A stretch of DNA of 64,000 bases from Flavobacterium sp. K5-23 (GCF_023278045.1 NZ_CP056783.1:62001-126000); one strand, 5' to 3'; counted from the stretch's first letter, positions 16,704 to 26,957 are shown. Numbers and translations: made by a program. The notes: generated by a model from the letters alone, not told the origin.

Positions 16704-19700
16704 TTAAAATTCTAATTGTAAACCTACTGAAACCATCTTTGGCGTTGGGTATTGGTATTGATCCCCAGAACGTGTGCTTTCAGCATCCCAACCTCTCCAT
16801 TTAGAGAAAGTAAATAAATTTTCTCCTTGGATAAATGTTCTTACACTTTTGAAAGGAGTTTTAGCTAAAGCTCTTTTAGATACATTATACCCAAAAGACA
16901 CAAATCTCAATCTTACATATGAAGCATCAACTAAATATCTATCTGAGTTATTTTGTGACGCAATATTTGTAGCTTTCAAAGCAGGAATATTAGTATTTCT
17001 ATTATCTGGAGTCCATGCATTTAACAAATCAGAAGTTAAATTAAATACACCAACATTATTTGTAGGATTTTGCAATCCTAATAAATCCCAATCCAATCTA
17101 TATACTTTAGCAGTATAAGAGAAACTAGCATTTAAGAAAAATCCTTTATAGCTTGAATCAAATCCAAATCCACCTTGATAAACCGGTATTTTTGATTTTC
17201 CAGTATGAACTCTATCAGCAGCTGGGTCAGGGTTCTCAGTAATACTTCCGTTTTTATCCAAGAAAAGTAAATTACCATTTGCCGGGTTTACACCTGCATA
17301 TCTAGTAAGGAAATATTCGTCAATAATTTTAGATTCTTCGATTACAGTACTACCATTATCAATTCTTCCAGTTGCACCAGCGATATCAATAATTTTATTT
17401 TTATTATATGATCCGTTAAAGTTAAATGAAAGATTAAACCCATCATTATTAGTAATAGCATCATACTTTAAAGTTGCTTCAACACCTTTATTCTCAAGAG
17501 AACCAAAGTTAGCATTAACGATAGTTGTAGCATTAATAGCTGATAAAGGAACAGGAATAAATAAATCTGTAGTTTTCTTTTCATAAACATCAAAAGATCC
17601 ACTCAATTTACCGTTAAAAACTTCAAAATCTAAACCAATATTAGCTTGAGCCGTTTTTTCCCAACGCAAATCAGAAACTCCTAATTGATTAAGAACATAT
17701 GCTTGCAAACCATTATATCCAGTTGCAGTAGTATATAATTCTTTTGTATTGTTTAAAGAAGAAAAAGATCCATTAGAAACGTCTTGATTTCCAGAAGTAC
17801 CATAAGAACCTCTTAGTTTAAGTACATTAAATACAGAATTTTTCATGAAAGCTTCTTTGTCAATATTCCAACGACCACTTACTGAATAAAAAGTACCCCA
17901 TCTGAATGAAGACGCAAATCTAGAAGAAGCATCTCTACGAATAGTAGCTCCAAAACCATATTTATCTGCATAATCATAATCAGCAGTAGCAAAGTATGAA
18001 AATAAACCAGCTGAAGCTTCGTAAGCACTTACAGTAGGAACGTTTCTATCGTTACTTGGTCCATCAAGAATGTAACCAGTACCTCCACCTGGAGAAGTTG
18101 TTTTTGGATCTAAACCTCTTTGACGGAAGTTCAATCCATTTAAATGTGACTTAATGTATTCTACAAAAGCAGAAGCACTCACACTGTGTTTTTCATTAAA
18201 AGTACGATCGTAAACTAATCTTGAGTTAGAAGTCAAAACAACTCTTCTGTCAAATGATTGAAATTCATGATCATTAGCAACTGCAGCAGCACCAAACAAT
18301 AAAGAGTTAAATGAAACTGGACTTTGCCATTGATATTGAGTCTCTTGAGCATAGTCAATACCAAATGAAGAACCTACACTAAGATCTTTAGTTAATTTAT
18401 AACTTCCGTCTAAATTCACTAAACCTTTTAATTCATCAACTACATTTTTATAAGTAGCTAATTTATCAACTAACATTAATGGAGTTAAAAGTAAAGTACC
18501 AGAAGCTCTATAATCAGCTAAAAGTTGAGCTGGAGTAGAATACTGACCAGCAGTAAGGTAAGGAGCACCAGTATTAGCACCTAATACATAGTTTCTATTT
18601 ACCGCACCTGTACCAATACTATTTGGTTCGTTTCTTCTAGAGAAGTTAAGCGATGTTGTAGTAGAGTAATTGAACTTATCATCATTAGATTTTCCACTTA
18701 CGTTACTTCTAAAACTGAATCTTTTTAAATCAGAATCAACAAGAATACCTTTTTGATCAAAATATCCAATAGAAGAGTAAGAAGTCATGTTTTTTCCACC
18801 ACCTGATAAACTCAACACTTGGTTTTGAGAAACACCAGTTCTAAAGAAATAATCCAACCAGTCAAAATTAGGAGCAGCTGCAATTTCTGCATCAGTCATT
18901 GGAGCACCATTAACACCACCATTGAATCCTTTACCTCTACCATACGCTCTTTCAGTCGTAAGTAATTCTTGAGAATTCATTAAGTCATACTTAGTACTTT
19001 GTAAAGATGTAAAACCTGTAGTAGAAGTATATTTAATACTTAAAGGAGAATCGAAACTTCCTTTTCTTGTTTTTACGATGATTACACCGTTAGCACCTCT
19101 ATTTCCGTAGATAGAAGTAGCACCCGCATCTTTTAATACAGAAACTGACTCAATATCATCTGGATTGATAGATCTAAAGTTATCAGAATCCAAAGGAATT
19201 CCATCAATAACGAATAAAGGTTCAACTTTACCGTTGATAGATCCTGTACCTCTAATAATAATTTGGCTATTAGCACCTGGTTGACCTGAACCTGAAGAAA
19301 TATTCAAACCAGACACTTGAGCCTGTAATGTTTGAATAAAAGAAGCATTAGGTCTTCCTTCAATAGTCTTTGAACTTACAGTTACAGACGCAACATTAGA
19401 TTTAGTTTTTGTTTTAGTTACATTGTAACCTTGAACAATCACATTCTCCAAAATTGTAGAATCATCTTCTAACTGAACATTGATTTTGCTTTGAGCACCA
19501 ACAACGACAGTAACACTTTTTGAACCAATTAAAGAAAAAGTAATCTTTTCTCCAACTGATGCTTTAATAGCAAATTTACCGTCAAAATCAGTTTGTACTC
19601 CACGAGCTGTTCCTTTCACAACTACGTTAACTCCTGGCATAGACATCCGATCAGATTTGGATGTAACAACACCTGTTACAGTTTTCTCTTGTGCAAAAGA

Positions 19701-19757
19701 AAACTGAATAAAAAACGCTAAACATAGCGTAAGAATCCAAGTAAACTTTGATTTCAT
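16704..19757 (-). CDS. SusC/RagA TonB-linked outer-membrane channel
   Basis: 1017 aa. Signal peptide (ends near FAQEKT), carboxypeptidase-like regulatory domain (about 25-110, VTGVVTSKSDRMSMPGVNVV), plug domain (about 120-240, with QVSGLNISSGSGQPG, IIIRGTGSING and the FVIDGIPLDS and YGNRGANGVIIVKTR signatures), then a large 22-strand barrel. It imports substrate captured by the SusD lid using TonB-ExbBD energy. First gene of a three-gene operon with a good promoter. Substrate not predictable. Confidence 0.95.
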   Translation of the reverse strand: MKSKFTWILTLCLAFFIQFSFAQEKTVTGVVTSKSDRMSMPGVNVVVKGTARGVQTDFDGKFAIKASVGEKITFSLIGSKSVTVVVGAQSKINVQLEDDSTILENVIVQGYNVTKTKTKSNVASVTVSSKTIEGRPNASFIQTLQAQVSGLNISSGSGQPGANSQIIIRGTGSINGKVEPLFVIDGIPLDSDNFRSINPDDIESVSVLKDAGATSIYGNRGANGVIIVKTRKGSFDSPLSIKYTSTTGFTSLQSTKYDLMNSQELLTTERAYGRGKGFNGGVNGAPMTDAEIAAAPNFDWLDYFFRTGVSQNQVLSLSGGGKNMTSYSSIGYFDQKGILVDSDLKRFSFRSNVSGKSNDDKFNYSTTTSLNFSRRNEPNSIGTGAVNRNYVLGANTGAPYLTAGQYSTPAQLLADYRASGTLLLTPLMLVDKLATYKNVVDELKGLVNLDGSYKLTKDLSVGSSFGIDYAQETQYQWQSPVSFNSLLFGAAAVANDHEFQSFDRRVVLTSNSRLVYDRTFNEKHSVSASAFVEYIKSHLNGLNFRQRGLDPKTTSPGGGTGYILDGPSNDRNVPTVSAYEASAGLFSYFATADYDYADKYGFGATIRRDASSRFASSFRWGTFYSVSGRWNIDKEAFMKNSVFNVLKLRGSYGTSGNQDVSNGSFSSLNNTKELYTTATGYNGLQAYVLNQLGVSDLRWEKTAQANIGLDFEVFNGKLSGSFDVYEKKTTDLFIPVPLSAINATTIVNANFGSLENKGVEATLKYDAITNNDGFNLSFNFNGSYNKNKIIDIAGATGRIDNGSTVIEESKIIDEYFLTRYAGVNPANGNLLFLDKNGSITENPDPAADRVHTGKSKIPVYQGGFGFDSSYKGFFLNASFSYTAKVYRLDWDLLGLQNPTNNVGVFNLTSDLLNAWTPDNRNTNIPALKATNIASQNNSDRYLVDASYVRLRFVSFGYNVSKRALAKTPFKSVRTFIQGENLFTFSKWRGWDAESTRSGDQYQYPTPKMVSVGLQLEF

Positions 19758-19786
19758 AAAATTATTTTTTTGAATTAGTTAAAGGA

Positions 19787-19817
19787 CAAAACTATCATTT
19801 TAATATTAATTAACAAA
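19787..19817 (-). promoter_or_regulatory. Promoter of the susC operon
   Basis: -33 TTTG (19817-19814), 19-bp spacer, -7 TAGTTTTG (19794-19787), about 30 bp before the susC ATG. A near-consensus Bacteroidota promoter. Confidence 0.75.
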
Positions 19818-19862
19818 CTTTTAATACAGAAATATCCCTTAATCAGTAATTTAATTTTTAAA

Positions 19863-21818
19863 TTATTTTTTTAACACCTTCCAGATTGATTCTTTTTTAC
19901 CTTGAATTATTTTAAAAATATACAAGCCTGGCTTTAAAGATTTAACATCTAAAGATTGAATTGCATCATTTGTAGGTTGAGATATTTTTTTATTAATATG
20001 TCTAATCCCTAATATATCATAAACCTCAAGATACATAGCTTCTGACAACTCAGAATGAACTGCTATATTAACAACATCAGTCATCGGGTTTGGCCAAACA
20101 CTAATAGAAGTGAATTCAAAATCATTATTAGCCAAACTACTATCATCTAAACCCGAAATTATTAATGAAAAATCTTGATTATCTCCTACTAATTTCCCTT
20201 TATGTGTTATTTTTATAGTGTAAACTTCTGCTAAAGGATTAGCTATTTCTATTTTTTCTACATTATCTACAAAATTATCCGCTTTTATTGCAGGCAATTC
20301 TTTTACATCATTCAACCTCCAAGGATAGAATACTTCCTCGCCTTTTTCAATTCTAATATCCAAATCATTTACTAATACTGGCGTGCTTAAATCTACAGTA
20401 CCCATATTAGCATTTCCCGAACGATCAGTCCATGAAATAGTTGCCTTCAAAGGAATGCCCCCTTTTGCCTTAACCGTTTTAGTGAACACACTCCCTTGTG
20501 TCATAGAAACTGTTCTTGTATCAAACTCTTGAACAATTGCTTTTTTACTAGCAGTAGTTTTGTACGCATCAGTTATTACTTCAACTGATTTTTCTGCATT
20601 TATCAAACCCCATCCAAACCTTGGGTCTGGACCATCAGCGTCACCAGCCTCATCAGCTGTATGAATGATCAATCCTCTTAAAGTAGCCGATCTCATAAAA
20701 TCAGTAGTGGTATTTCTAAAATGCTCTTGCAATAAAAGCAATGTTGCCGTTACAGCTGGCGCAGCCATCGATGTCCCTGACAAAGTAGTATAACCTTTAT
20801 TACCAGCTGCACTACTAGTTGAATACACATTTACTCCTTTTGTTGAAATATCTGGTTTTACTCTATTATCATCCGTTGGCCCCCAGCTACTAAAGGCTGA
20901 CATTACCACACTATTTGGGTCTACATATCCATTTGCACCTAACCCGTTAACGGCAGCTACAACAATTGCGTTTTTTGATGTTGAAAAATCAGACAATAAA
21001 TCATAACCGTTTTTAGTTGGGTTTATTGTAGGGATATTGTTTCTGTCATTTCCAGCAGCAATTACAGGCTGATAATAAGGTGCGCTAAAAGCTACTGCAT
21101 CTAAATCACGAGAATCATTTCTATAGGCACCAAAAATATAAACTGGAAAACTAGCATTACTTGACTGAAGACCATAAGAATGATTTGATACTAACAAACC
21201 ATTATTCAATGCCAATTGTGCCATTTCTTCTAAATCCCTAGTCCAATTACTTACATAAGCATAAGCTTTATGAGCAATCCCTCTCCCTTTACCGTCGATT
21301 GAGTTTAATCCTGAACTAATCATAGTTCCCGTGACGTGAGTTGAATGATTTGAAATTGGGTTAGTATTGTTATCATAAACAAAAGCCCTACCTCCAAAAT
21401 CTTCATGCTTAATATTTGCATTATCTTGATCCCAAACTCCTACATATAGTCCTTCACCGGTTAAATTCAATCCTAACCCACCGTTAAGTCCAAGTCTATT
21501 TGTTCTAGAAGTAAATGCTGAACCATCATTACTTGTAACACGGTATAGAAGAATTCCGTCATTTGTAACTTCTTTTACTTCTGAGTAACTTCCATCAGCA
21601 TTTAACATACTTACAGGAAATCCATTTTGATTTGCAAAATCAACAGCTTTCTCATAAATCTTATTTTGACTTTCTCCATACTGCACTTTCAACTGATTAA
21701 GTTTAGCAACATTGGAGTATTTTAATATAACCTTTTTTTCTTTTTCTGTTTGAGATTGCATAGAGCTAGCAAACAAGAAAATAAAAAGTGACAACACTTT
21801 CAAAGTATTTTTTTTCAT
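19863..21818 (-). CDS. Secreted subtilisin-like serine protease with T9SS sorting domain
   Basis: 651 aa. Signal peptide (LFIFLFASSMQSQ), short prodomain, then an S8 peptidase domain with Asp in VGVWDQDNANIKHEDF, His in NHSTHVTGTMI and Ser in LSGTSMAAPAVTA. A beta-rich domain follows (about 420-560). The last 80 residues (ISVWPNPMTDVVNIAV through GLYIFKIIQGKKES and a Lys-rich end) are a type A C-terminal sorting domain for type IX secretion. It lies directly upstream of the susC operon on the same strand without a clear terminator, so peptide release followed by SusCD uptake is a reasonable inference. Confidence 0.93.
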   Translation of the reverse strand: MKKNTLKVLSLFIFLFASSMQSQTEKEKKVILKYSNVAKLNQLKVQYGESQNKIYEKAVDFANQNGFPVSMLNADGSYSEVKEVTNDGILLYRVTSNDGSAFTSRTNRLGLNGGLGLNLTGEGLYVGVWDQDNANIKHEDFGGRAFVYDNNTNPISNHSTHVTGTMISSGLNSIDGKGRGIAHKAYAYVSNWTRDLEEMAQLALNNGLLVSNHSYGLQSSNASFPVYIFGAYRNDSRDLDAVAFSAPYYQPVIAAGNDRNNIPTINPTKNGYDLLSDFSTSKNAIVVAAVNGLGANGYVDPNSVVMSAFSSWGPTDDNRVKPDISTKGVNVYSTSSAAGNKGYTTLSGTSMAAPAVTATLLLLQEHFRNTTTDFMRSATLRGLIIHTADEAGDADGPDPRFGWGLINAEKSVEVITDAYKTTASKKAIVQEFDTRTVSMTQGSVFTKTVKAKGGIPLKATISWTDRSGNANMGTVDLSTPVLVNDLDIRIEKGEEVFYPWRLNDVKELPAIKADNFVDNVEKIEIANPLAEVYTIKITHKGKLVGDNQDFSLIISGLDDSSLANNDFEFTSISVWPNPMTDVVNIAVHSELSEAMYLEVYDILGIRHINKKISQPTNDAIQSLDVKSLKPGLYIFKIIQGKKESIWKVLKK

Positions 21819-21979
21819 GATATGATTTTGAATTATTTATCCAGTTGGCTAAATTATAATTAATTTATAATTATCAATGAATAAAACATCTCTTTTATAA
21901 AGAAGTTGTTATTTCAAATAACTGTTATTATTAATTTTCAGAAAAAATCATAATATTTGCTACTTTAAAATAATCCTTT

Positions 21980-22639
21980 ATGCTCGAAAATAATTTTTCA
22001 AAATTTATGTTAGAATCCGGAACAGATGAAGCTGGTCGAGGATGTCTTGCCGGTCCCGTGACCGCAGCGGCAATTATACTTCCGTCAGAATTTGAAAATG
22101 AAATATTAAACGACAGTAAAAAATTGTCTGAGAAAATAAGAGAAAGACTGAAACCAATTTTAGAGGAAATTGCAATCAGTTTTGCAGTGACCCATTTAGA
22201 ACCGAATGTTATTGATGAAATCAATATCCTGAATGCATCCATAAAAGCGATGCAGGAATGTGTTTTAAAACTCAACCCACAACCGGAATATATTATCGTG
22301 GACGGAAACGCTCCTTTTATACATAAAAACGGGCTGAAAAATAAAGGGGGTAAATTTTACACTGCAGCCGAAATAAAAATTCTTACTTCCATTCCAAGTA
22401 CAAGTATTATAAAAGGTGATGCTAAATACATGAGTATTGCGGCAGCCTCTGTATTAGCAAAAACCTACCGTGATGAATACATGAATCGTATTCACGAAGA
22501 ATTCCCTATGTACAATTGGAAAAAAAACAAAGGCTATCCTACCAAAGAACATCGGGAAGCGATCAGGAAATATGGAGTAACCAAATACCACCGAATGAGT
22601 TTTCGATTATTGCCGGAACAATTAAAGTTGGAAATTTAA
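21980..22639 (+). CDS. rnhB: Ribonuclease HII
   Basis: 219 aa. RNase HII cleaves RNA in RNA-DNA hybrids and starts ribonucleotide excision repair. The active-site Asp-Glu pair is in [15 protein letters not shown], a third acid in IIVDGNAP, and a fourth near [37 protein letters not shown] is the conserved C-terminal basic segment. Convergent with lipB, the two stop codons being one base apart. Confidence 0.96.
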   Translation: MLENNFSKFMLESGTDEAGRGCLAGPVTAAAIILPSEFENEILNDSKKLSEKIRERLKPILEEIAISFAVTHLEPNVIDEINILNASIKAMQECVLKLNPQPEYIIVDGNAPFIHKNGLKNKGGKFYTAAEIKILTSIPSTSIIKGDAKYMSIAAASVLAKTYRDEYMNRIHEEFPMYNWKKNKGYPTKEHREAIRKYGVTKYHRMSFRLLPEQLKLEI

Positions 22640-22640
22640 G

Positions 22641-23351
22641 CTAGATTGCAGAAGTTGAGAAATCAGCATCAAAAAGGGTAGAGAAATGTTTCAGAATTTT
22701 TTCTTTTACTTCTTCCTCGTTTACTTTTTCCACGCCCAGTTCCACTTGTAATGAAGTAACAGCCTTGCCTCTAATTCCACAAGGAATGATATTGTCAAAA
22801 TAACCCAAATCGGCATTTACGTTTAAGGCAAATCCGTGCATGGTTACCCAGCGCGAAGCTCGAACCCCCAAAGCACATATTTTGCGGGCAAATGGTGTTC
22901 CCGAACCAAGCCATACTCCAGTTTCACCTTCACTCCTACCGCATTCCAAACCATATTCTTGTAAAGTAAGAATAATAGATTCCTCTAGCAATCGCAGGTA
23001 TTTATGAATATCCGTAAAGAAGTTGTCTAAGTCCAAAATGGGATAACCTACAATTTGTCCCGGGCCGTGATACGTAATGTCACCACCGCGGTTTATTTTG
23101 TAAAAAGTAGCACCTTTAGCTTCCAATTGTTTTTCTGATAAAAGTAGATTACTTAAATCCCCGCTTTTCCCAAGTGTGTACACATGAGGATGCTCGACAA
23201 AGAGGAAATAATTTGGCGTCTCTAGATTAAGTTCTTCTCTCCTGTTTCTGATTTTTAAATCGACAATTCCCTTGAACAATTCTTCCTGGTATTCCCAAGT
23301 TTCTTTATAGTCTTTATTTCCTAAATCTTGAAGTTGGATTGATTTGTTCAT
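22641..23351 (-). CDS. lipB: Octanoyltransferase LipB
   Basis: 236 aa. LipB moves octanoyl from acyl carrier protein to lipoyl domains, first step of lipoate synthesis. Signature blocks: FVEHPHVYTLGKSGD, RGGDITYHGPGQIVGYPILDL, the catalytic Lys in ARKICALGVRASRWVTMHGFALNV and the catalytic Cys in IIPCGIRGKAVTSL. Upstream lies a TTTGCG-type repeated-word spacer. No room for a terminator between it and rnhB. Confidence 0.95.
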   Translation of the reverse strand: MNKSIQLQDLGNKDYKETWEYQEELFKGIVDLKIRNRREELNLETPNYFLFVEHPHVYTLGKSGDLSNLLLSEKQLEAKGATFYKINRGGDITYHGPGQIVGYPILDLDNFFTDIHKYLRLLEESIILTLQEYGLECGRSEGETGVWLGSGTPFARKICALGVRASRWVTMHGFALNVNADLGYFDNIIPCGIRGKAVTSLQVELGVEKVNEEEVKEKILKHFSTLFDADFSTSAI

Positions 23352-23376
23352 TTTTTATGAGGCGCAAAGGATTTGA
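23350..23376. repeat. Repeated word GCGCAAAGG, intergenic
   Basis: GAGGCGCAAAGG and AAGCGCAAAGG in direct repeat between lipB and the next gene. Same family as the block at 37130-37170 on the other orientation (CCTTTGCG). Confidence 0.5.
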
Positions 23377-23434
23377 AGCGCAAAGGTACAAAGTTTATAT
23401 TGAAGTCATATTGAATTCAAGTATCCAAAAATTG

Positions 23435-24178
23435 TTATTCTAAAACTACTTCCAGATTTGTAATTTCAGGATTTTGCAAACAGTCCGTTAATAAGAAAAT
23501 CAATTTTAAAGACTTTTGGTCTGCGCCAATAATTGCATTTACATTAGAAACCGATTTAATTTTTCGAGGGAAATGGTAGTTAAGAGTATAAGTTAGTCCT
23601 TTATTAAAATCCAATAAAAAACTCTTTTCATTATACATTTCTCTATACTTAATAAACTCTATATTATTTAAAACTTTGAAGCTTCTATTAAAAACAATCC
23701 CGTCAAAGGAATATTTAATTTCTTTCTCCTCTTTATCTAAATTCATAGGACGATTATCTTTTAGACAATTTATATACTTATATCCATTTTTAAGATCTAC
23801 TATTTCATTGACCGAATTGAAATTTTGAGAAAGCTTGTATATATATTCCTTATCAATCGAATTTTCCTTGTTGTATATTTCTATTTGCTCGTGTTTCTTT
23901 AAACAAGTTTGTTCCGCTTTTGAAAACCTAGAGAATGTATCCTTATAAAAATGTATTAACTCTTTAATGGTTATTATTTCTTCAATAAAACCCTCTTCCT
24001 TAGCATAATCTTCTTTCAAAAACTGCATATATCGATATTCGTCTCTTTGTGATATGATTTCAATTTTACCACTACTATTATCATTGATAAAAATGTTTTC
24101 AGTAACATTACACACAATACTACTATTTAAAAATAACAAAGAAACAGAGACGATTGATACTAAAGTTTTAAGAAGCAT
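23435..24178 (-). CDS. Hypothetical lipoprotein-like protein, tandem paralogue A
   Basis: 247 aa. The N-terminus is a hydrophobic signal with a possible lipobox SIV-Cys (about residue 23), then NVTENIFINDNSSGKIEI. The rest is soluble and Lys/Glu-rich. It is a clear paralogue of the gene 56 bp upstream: the openings correspond (TENIFINDNSSGKIEI against TETIHINPDGSGTIEI), and both end in QNPEITNLEVVLE. I do not recognise the family or a function. Confidence 0.7.
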   Translation of the reverse strand: MLLKTLVSIVSVSLLFLNSSIVCNVTENIFINDNSSGKIEIISQRDEYRYMQFLKEDYAKEEGFIEEIITIKELIHFYKDTFSRFSKAEQTCLKKHEQIEIYNKENSIDKEYIYKLSQNFNSVNEIVDLKNGYKYINCLKDNRPMNLDKEEKEIKYSFDGIVFNRSFKVLNNIEFIKYREMYNEKSFLLDFNKGLTYTLNYHFPRKIKSVSNVNAIIGADQKSLKLIFLLTDCLQNPEITNLEVVLE

Positions 24179-24234
24179 TTTTTAATTTTATTTTATAATC
24201 TAACAACAATTAATTCAACACTAAAGTACTTTAC

Positions 24235-24960
24235 TTATTCTAAAACCACTTCCAGATTTGTAATTTCAGGATTTTGTAAAAAATCGAATATTAAAAACTG
24301 CAATTCTAATGCTTTTTTATCAGCACTGATTATAGCATTATTATTTGAAACTGATTTTATTTTTCGTGGAAAATGATACTTTAAGGTATAAGTTTGCACC
24401 AGTTTAAAACTAACAAGTTGCTTTTTATAGGATTCAATTTTTTCTTTTTCCTTCTGGAAGATATCCTCATCTGTAATAGTTACAATCCTATTAAAGTGAT
24501 TACCATTTAAAGCAAAGCGCACATTATAATAATGTTCTTCAGCAGTTAATGCATAATTATGAACTAGGTCACTAACGTAGTTTTCAGTTTTAGAAAGGTC
24601 TGCTATATCTTCAACTTTTTGAAAATTTTGCGTAATTATAGTTCTAAATTCTTTATCGAAAGCACTTTTTTTGATGTGAACATTCACGTTTTTAAACTTA
24701 CTGAACAAGTCTTGCTCTGGTTGGGTATATTTTATGAAATTATCATTATGCTTATTGATATAGTCTTGAAAAACATAAGTCGTGTCGCTAAAAACAGTCT
24801 CTTTGGAATAATTTTCTCCTGCAATTTGCATATAGCTGTTTTCGTCACGATGTTCATTAATTTCAATCGTTCCGCTTCCATCAGGATTGATGTGAATAGT
24901 CTCAGTTACTTGACAACTTGTGGCGATAGCAATTAAAAGCAGATAAAAACAGTATTTCAT
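24235..24960 (-). CDS. Hypothetical lipoprotein, tandem paralogue B
   Basis: 241 aa. Signal peptide with lipobox IATS-Cys16, followed by VTETIHINPDGSGTIEI, an amphipathic beta hairpin. The middle is divergent from its neighbour while the C-terminal 45 residues (TYTLKYHFPRKIKSVSN onward) are nearly identical, as is the shared PRKIKSVSN motif. Lipid-anchored, periplasmic or surface. Family not recognised; tandem duplication is the only firm statement. Confidence 0.75.
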   Translation of the reverse strand: MKYCFYLLLIAIATSCQVTETIHINPDGSGTIEINEHRDENSYMQIAGENYSKETVFSDTTYVFQDYINKHNDNFIKYTQPEQDLFSKFKNVNVHIKKSAFDKEFRTIITQNFQKVEDIADLSKTENYVSDLVHNYALTAEEHYYNVRFALNGNHFNRIVTITDEDIFQKEKEKIESYKKQLVSFKLVQTYTLKYHFPRKIKSVSNNNAIISADKKALELQFLIFDFLQNPEITNLEVVLE

Positions 24961-25064
24961 TTTATTAATTATTCAGGTTTAAGGCTCCAAATATACTATG
25001 AATTAAACTACAGTTCTTACATTTTAACAAAACATTCTTACAAAGATTATTCGTGCTTAATAGC

Positions 25065-25121
25065 CCCGATGGCAGCGTTATCCCGCACCTTTTTTTGGTG
25101 CGGGATAACGCTGCCATCGGG
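25065..25121. repeat. Perfect 25-bp stem hairpin element
   Basis: Arms 25065-25089 and 25097-25121 are exact reverse complements with a seven-T loop. Opens CCCGATGGCAGCG and closes CGCTGCCATCGGG, far richer in GC than its surroundings. It lies between the lipoprotein gene and lysS. The 293-bp spacer holds nothing else apart from the lysS promoter. Confidence 0.8.
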
Positions 25122-25201
25122 ACAAATCGTGTTTATAAAAACTATTGTTTCTGCTCCTGAAATCAAACAATTTAATAATATGACATTCCAACTTATTAGC
25201 A

Positions 25202-25232
25202 TTGCTATTTTAAGTCATAAAGGTTATATTTG
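25202..25232 (+). promoter_or_regulatory. Promoter of lysS
   Basis: TTG (25202-25204), 20-bp spacer, TATATTTG (25225-25232), followed by ATG at 25254. Fits the Bacteroidota housekeeping consensus. Confidence 0.75.
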
Positions 25233-25253
25233 CAGTCTTAAAATCTGAATATA

Positions 25254-26957
25254 ATGGCATTATCTGAACAAGAAATTATCCGTAGAGAAAAACTACAAAG
25301 CTTACGCAACCTAGGGATTAACCCTTATCCTGCAAATCTTTTCCCTGTAAATCATACTTCGAAACAAATAAAGGAAAGCTTTGAAGAAGGTAAAAAGGTG
25401 ATTGTTGCCGGGCGTTTGATGAGTGTAAGGGATCAAGGAAAAGCTTGTTTTGCCGAATTGCAAGATAGCGAAGGCCGCATACAATTGTATGTGAACCGCG
25501 ATGTGTTGTGTGAGGGTGATGATAAAACATTATACAATCAGGTATTTAAAAAACTGACCGACTTAGGTGATTTTATTGGTATCGAAGGAGAATTGTTCAC
25601 TACTAAAGTAGGTGCGCAATGTATTCGTGTGGATGGATTTACTTTTTTGAGTAAAACATTGCGTCCGTTACCATTACCAAAAGTAGATGAAGACGGAAAA
25701 GTGCACGACGCTTTTAATGACGCTGAATTGCGTTACAGAATGCGTTATGTGGATTTGACGGTGAATCAAAATGTGAAAGAGACGTTTATCAAGAGAACAA
25801 AATTGTTCAACTCGATGCGTACTTTCTTTAACGATGCAGGATATCTTGAGGTGGAAACCCCAATTTTACAATCGATTCCTGGTGGTGCTGCGGCGCGTCC
25901 GTTTATCACACACCATAACTCACTAGATATGCCATTGTATATGCGTATTGCTAATGAGTTGTACTTAAAAAGATTAATTGTAGGTGGATTTGACGGAGTG
26001 TATGAGTTTTCTAAAAACTTCCGTAACGAAGGAATGGACAGAACGCACAACCCGGAATTTACAGCTATGGAAATATATGTAGCCTACAAAGACTACAACT
26101 GGATGATGGAGTTTACGGAGAACTTACTGGAACATTGCGCTATAGGTGTAAATGGAACTAGTGAAGCGACTTTTGGCGAACATAAAATCAGCTTCAAAGC
26201 ACCTTATGCTCGTGTTACAATGACTGATTCTATCAAACACTTCACTGGTTTTGATATTTCAGGAAAAAGCGAAACAGAACTTTTTGATGCTGCCAGAGGA
26301 ATGGGAATTGAGGTTGATGAAACTATGGGTAAAGGAAAATTGATTGATGAAATTTTTGGCGCTAAATGCGAAGGAAATTATATTCAACCAACATTCATTA
26401 CTGATTATCCTAAGGAAATGTCACCGCTTTGTAAAGAGCACCGTGACAATCCTGAATTGACAGAACGTTTTGAATTAATGGTTTGTGGTAAAGAGGTTGC
26501 AAATGCCTACTCGGAACTAAATGACCCAATTGATCAAAGAGAGCGTTTTGAAGAACAAATGCGTCTTGCTGAAAAAGGAGATGATGAAGCAACTGGAATT
26601 ATTGATGAAGATTTCTTGAGAGCACTTGAATATGGAATGCCTCCTACATCTGGATTAGGGATAGGTATGGACCGTTTAATGATGTTCTTGACTAACAATG
26701 CCTCAATTCAAGAAGTATTGTTCTTCCCACAAATGAGACCTGAGAAAAAACAAGTTCAAATTGAACTGGAAGACGACGAAAAACTTATTGTTGCCTTATT
26801 GAAAACCAATGACAACCAAATGGATTTTGGCGCACTTAAAACCAAATCAGAATTGAGCGGTAAAAAATGGGATAAAGCGATGAAAAACCTTTCTTCTCTA
26901 GGAATGACTGAAGTGGTTGTTGTAGGAGATGTTAAAGCTTGCAGACTGAAAGAGTAA
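25254..26957 (+). CDS. lysS: Lysyl-tRNA synthetase, class II
   Basis: 567 aa. Anticodon-binding OB fold at about 60-160 (VIVAGRLMSVRDQGKACFAEL), then the class II catalytic core: motif 2 region FRNEGMDRTHNPEFTAMEIY and motif 3 GLGIGMDRLMMFL. It is about 60 residues longer than the E. coli enzyme because of a C-terminal extension after motif 3 (KTNDNQMDFGALKTKSEL to the end), which resembles the tail seen in other Bacteroidota LysS proteins. Convergent with the nitrate reductase operon across a shared terminator. Confidence 0.97.
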   Translation: MALSEQEIIRREKLQSLRNLGINPYPANLFPVNHTSKQIKESFEEGKKVIVAGRLMSVRDQGKACFAELQDSEGRIQLYVNRDVLCEGDDKTLYNQVFKKLTDLGDFIGIEGELFTTKVGAQCIRVDGFTFLSKTLRPLPLPKVDEDGKVHDAFNDAELRYRMRYVDLTVNQNVKETFIKRTKLFNSMRTFFNDAGYLEVETPILQSIPGGAAARPFITHHNSLDMPLYMRIANELYLKRLIVGGFDGVYEFSKNFRNEGMDRTHNPEFTAMEIYVAYKDYNWMMEFTENLLEHCAIGVNGTSEATFGEHKISFKAPYARVTMTDSIKHFTGFDISGKSETELFDAARGMGIEVDETMGKGKLIDEIFGAKCEGNYIQPTFITDYPKEMSPLCKEHRDNPELTERFELMVCGKEVANAYSELNDPIDQRERFEEQMRLAEKGDDEATGIIDEDFLRALEYGMPPTSGLGIGMDRLMMFLTNNASIQEVLFFPQMRPEKKQVQIELEDDEKLIVALLKTNDNQMDFGALKTKSELSGKKWDKAMKNLSSLGMTEVVVVGDVKACRLKE

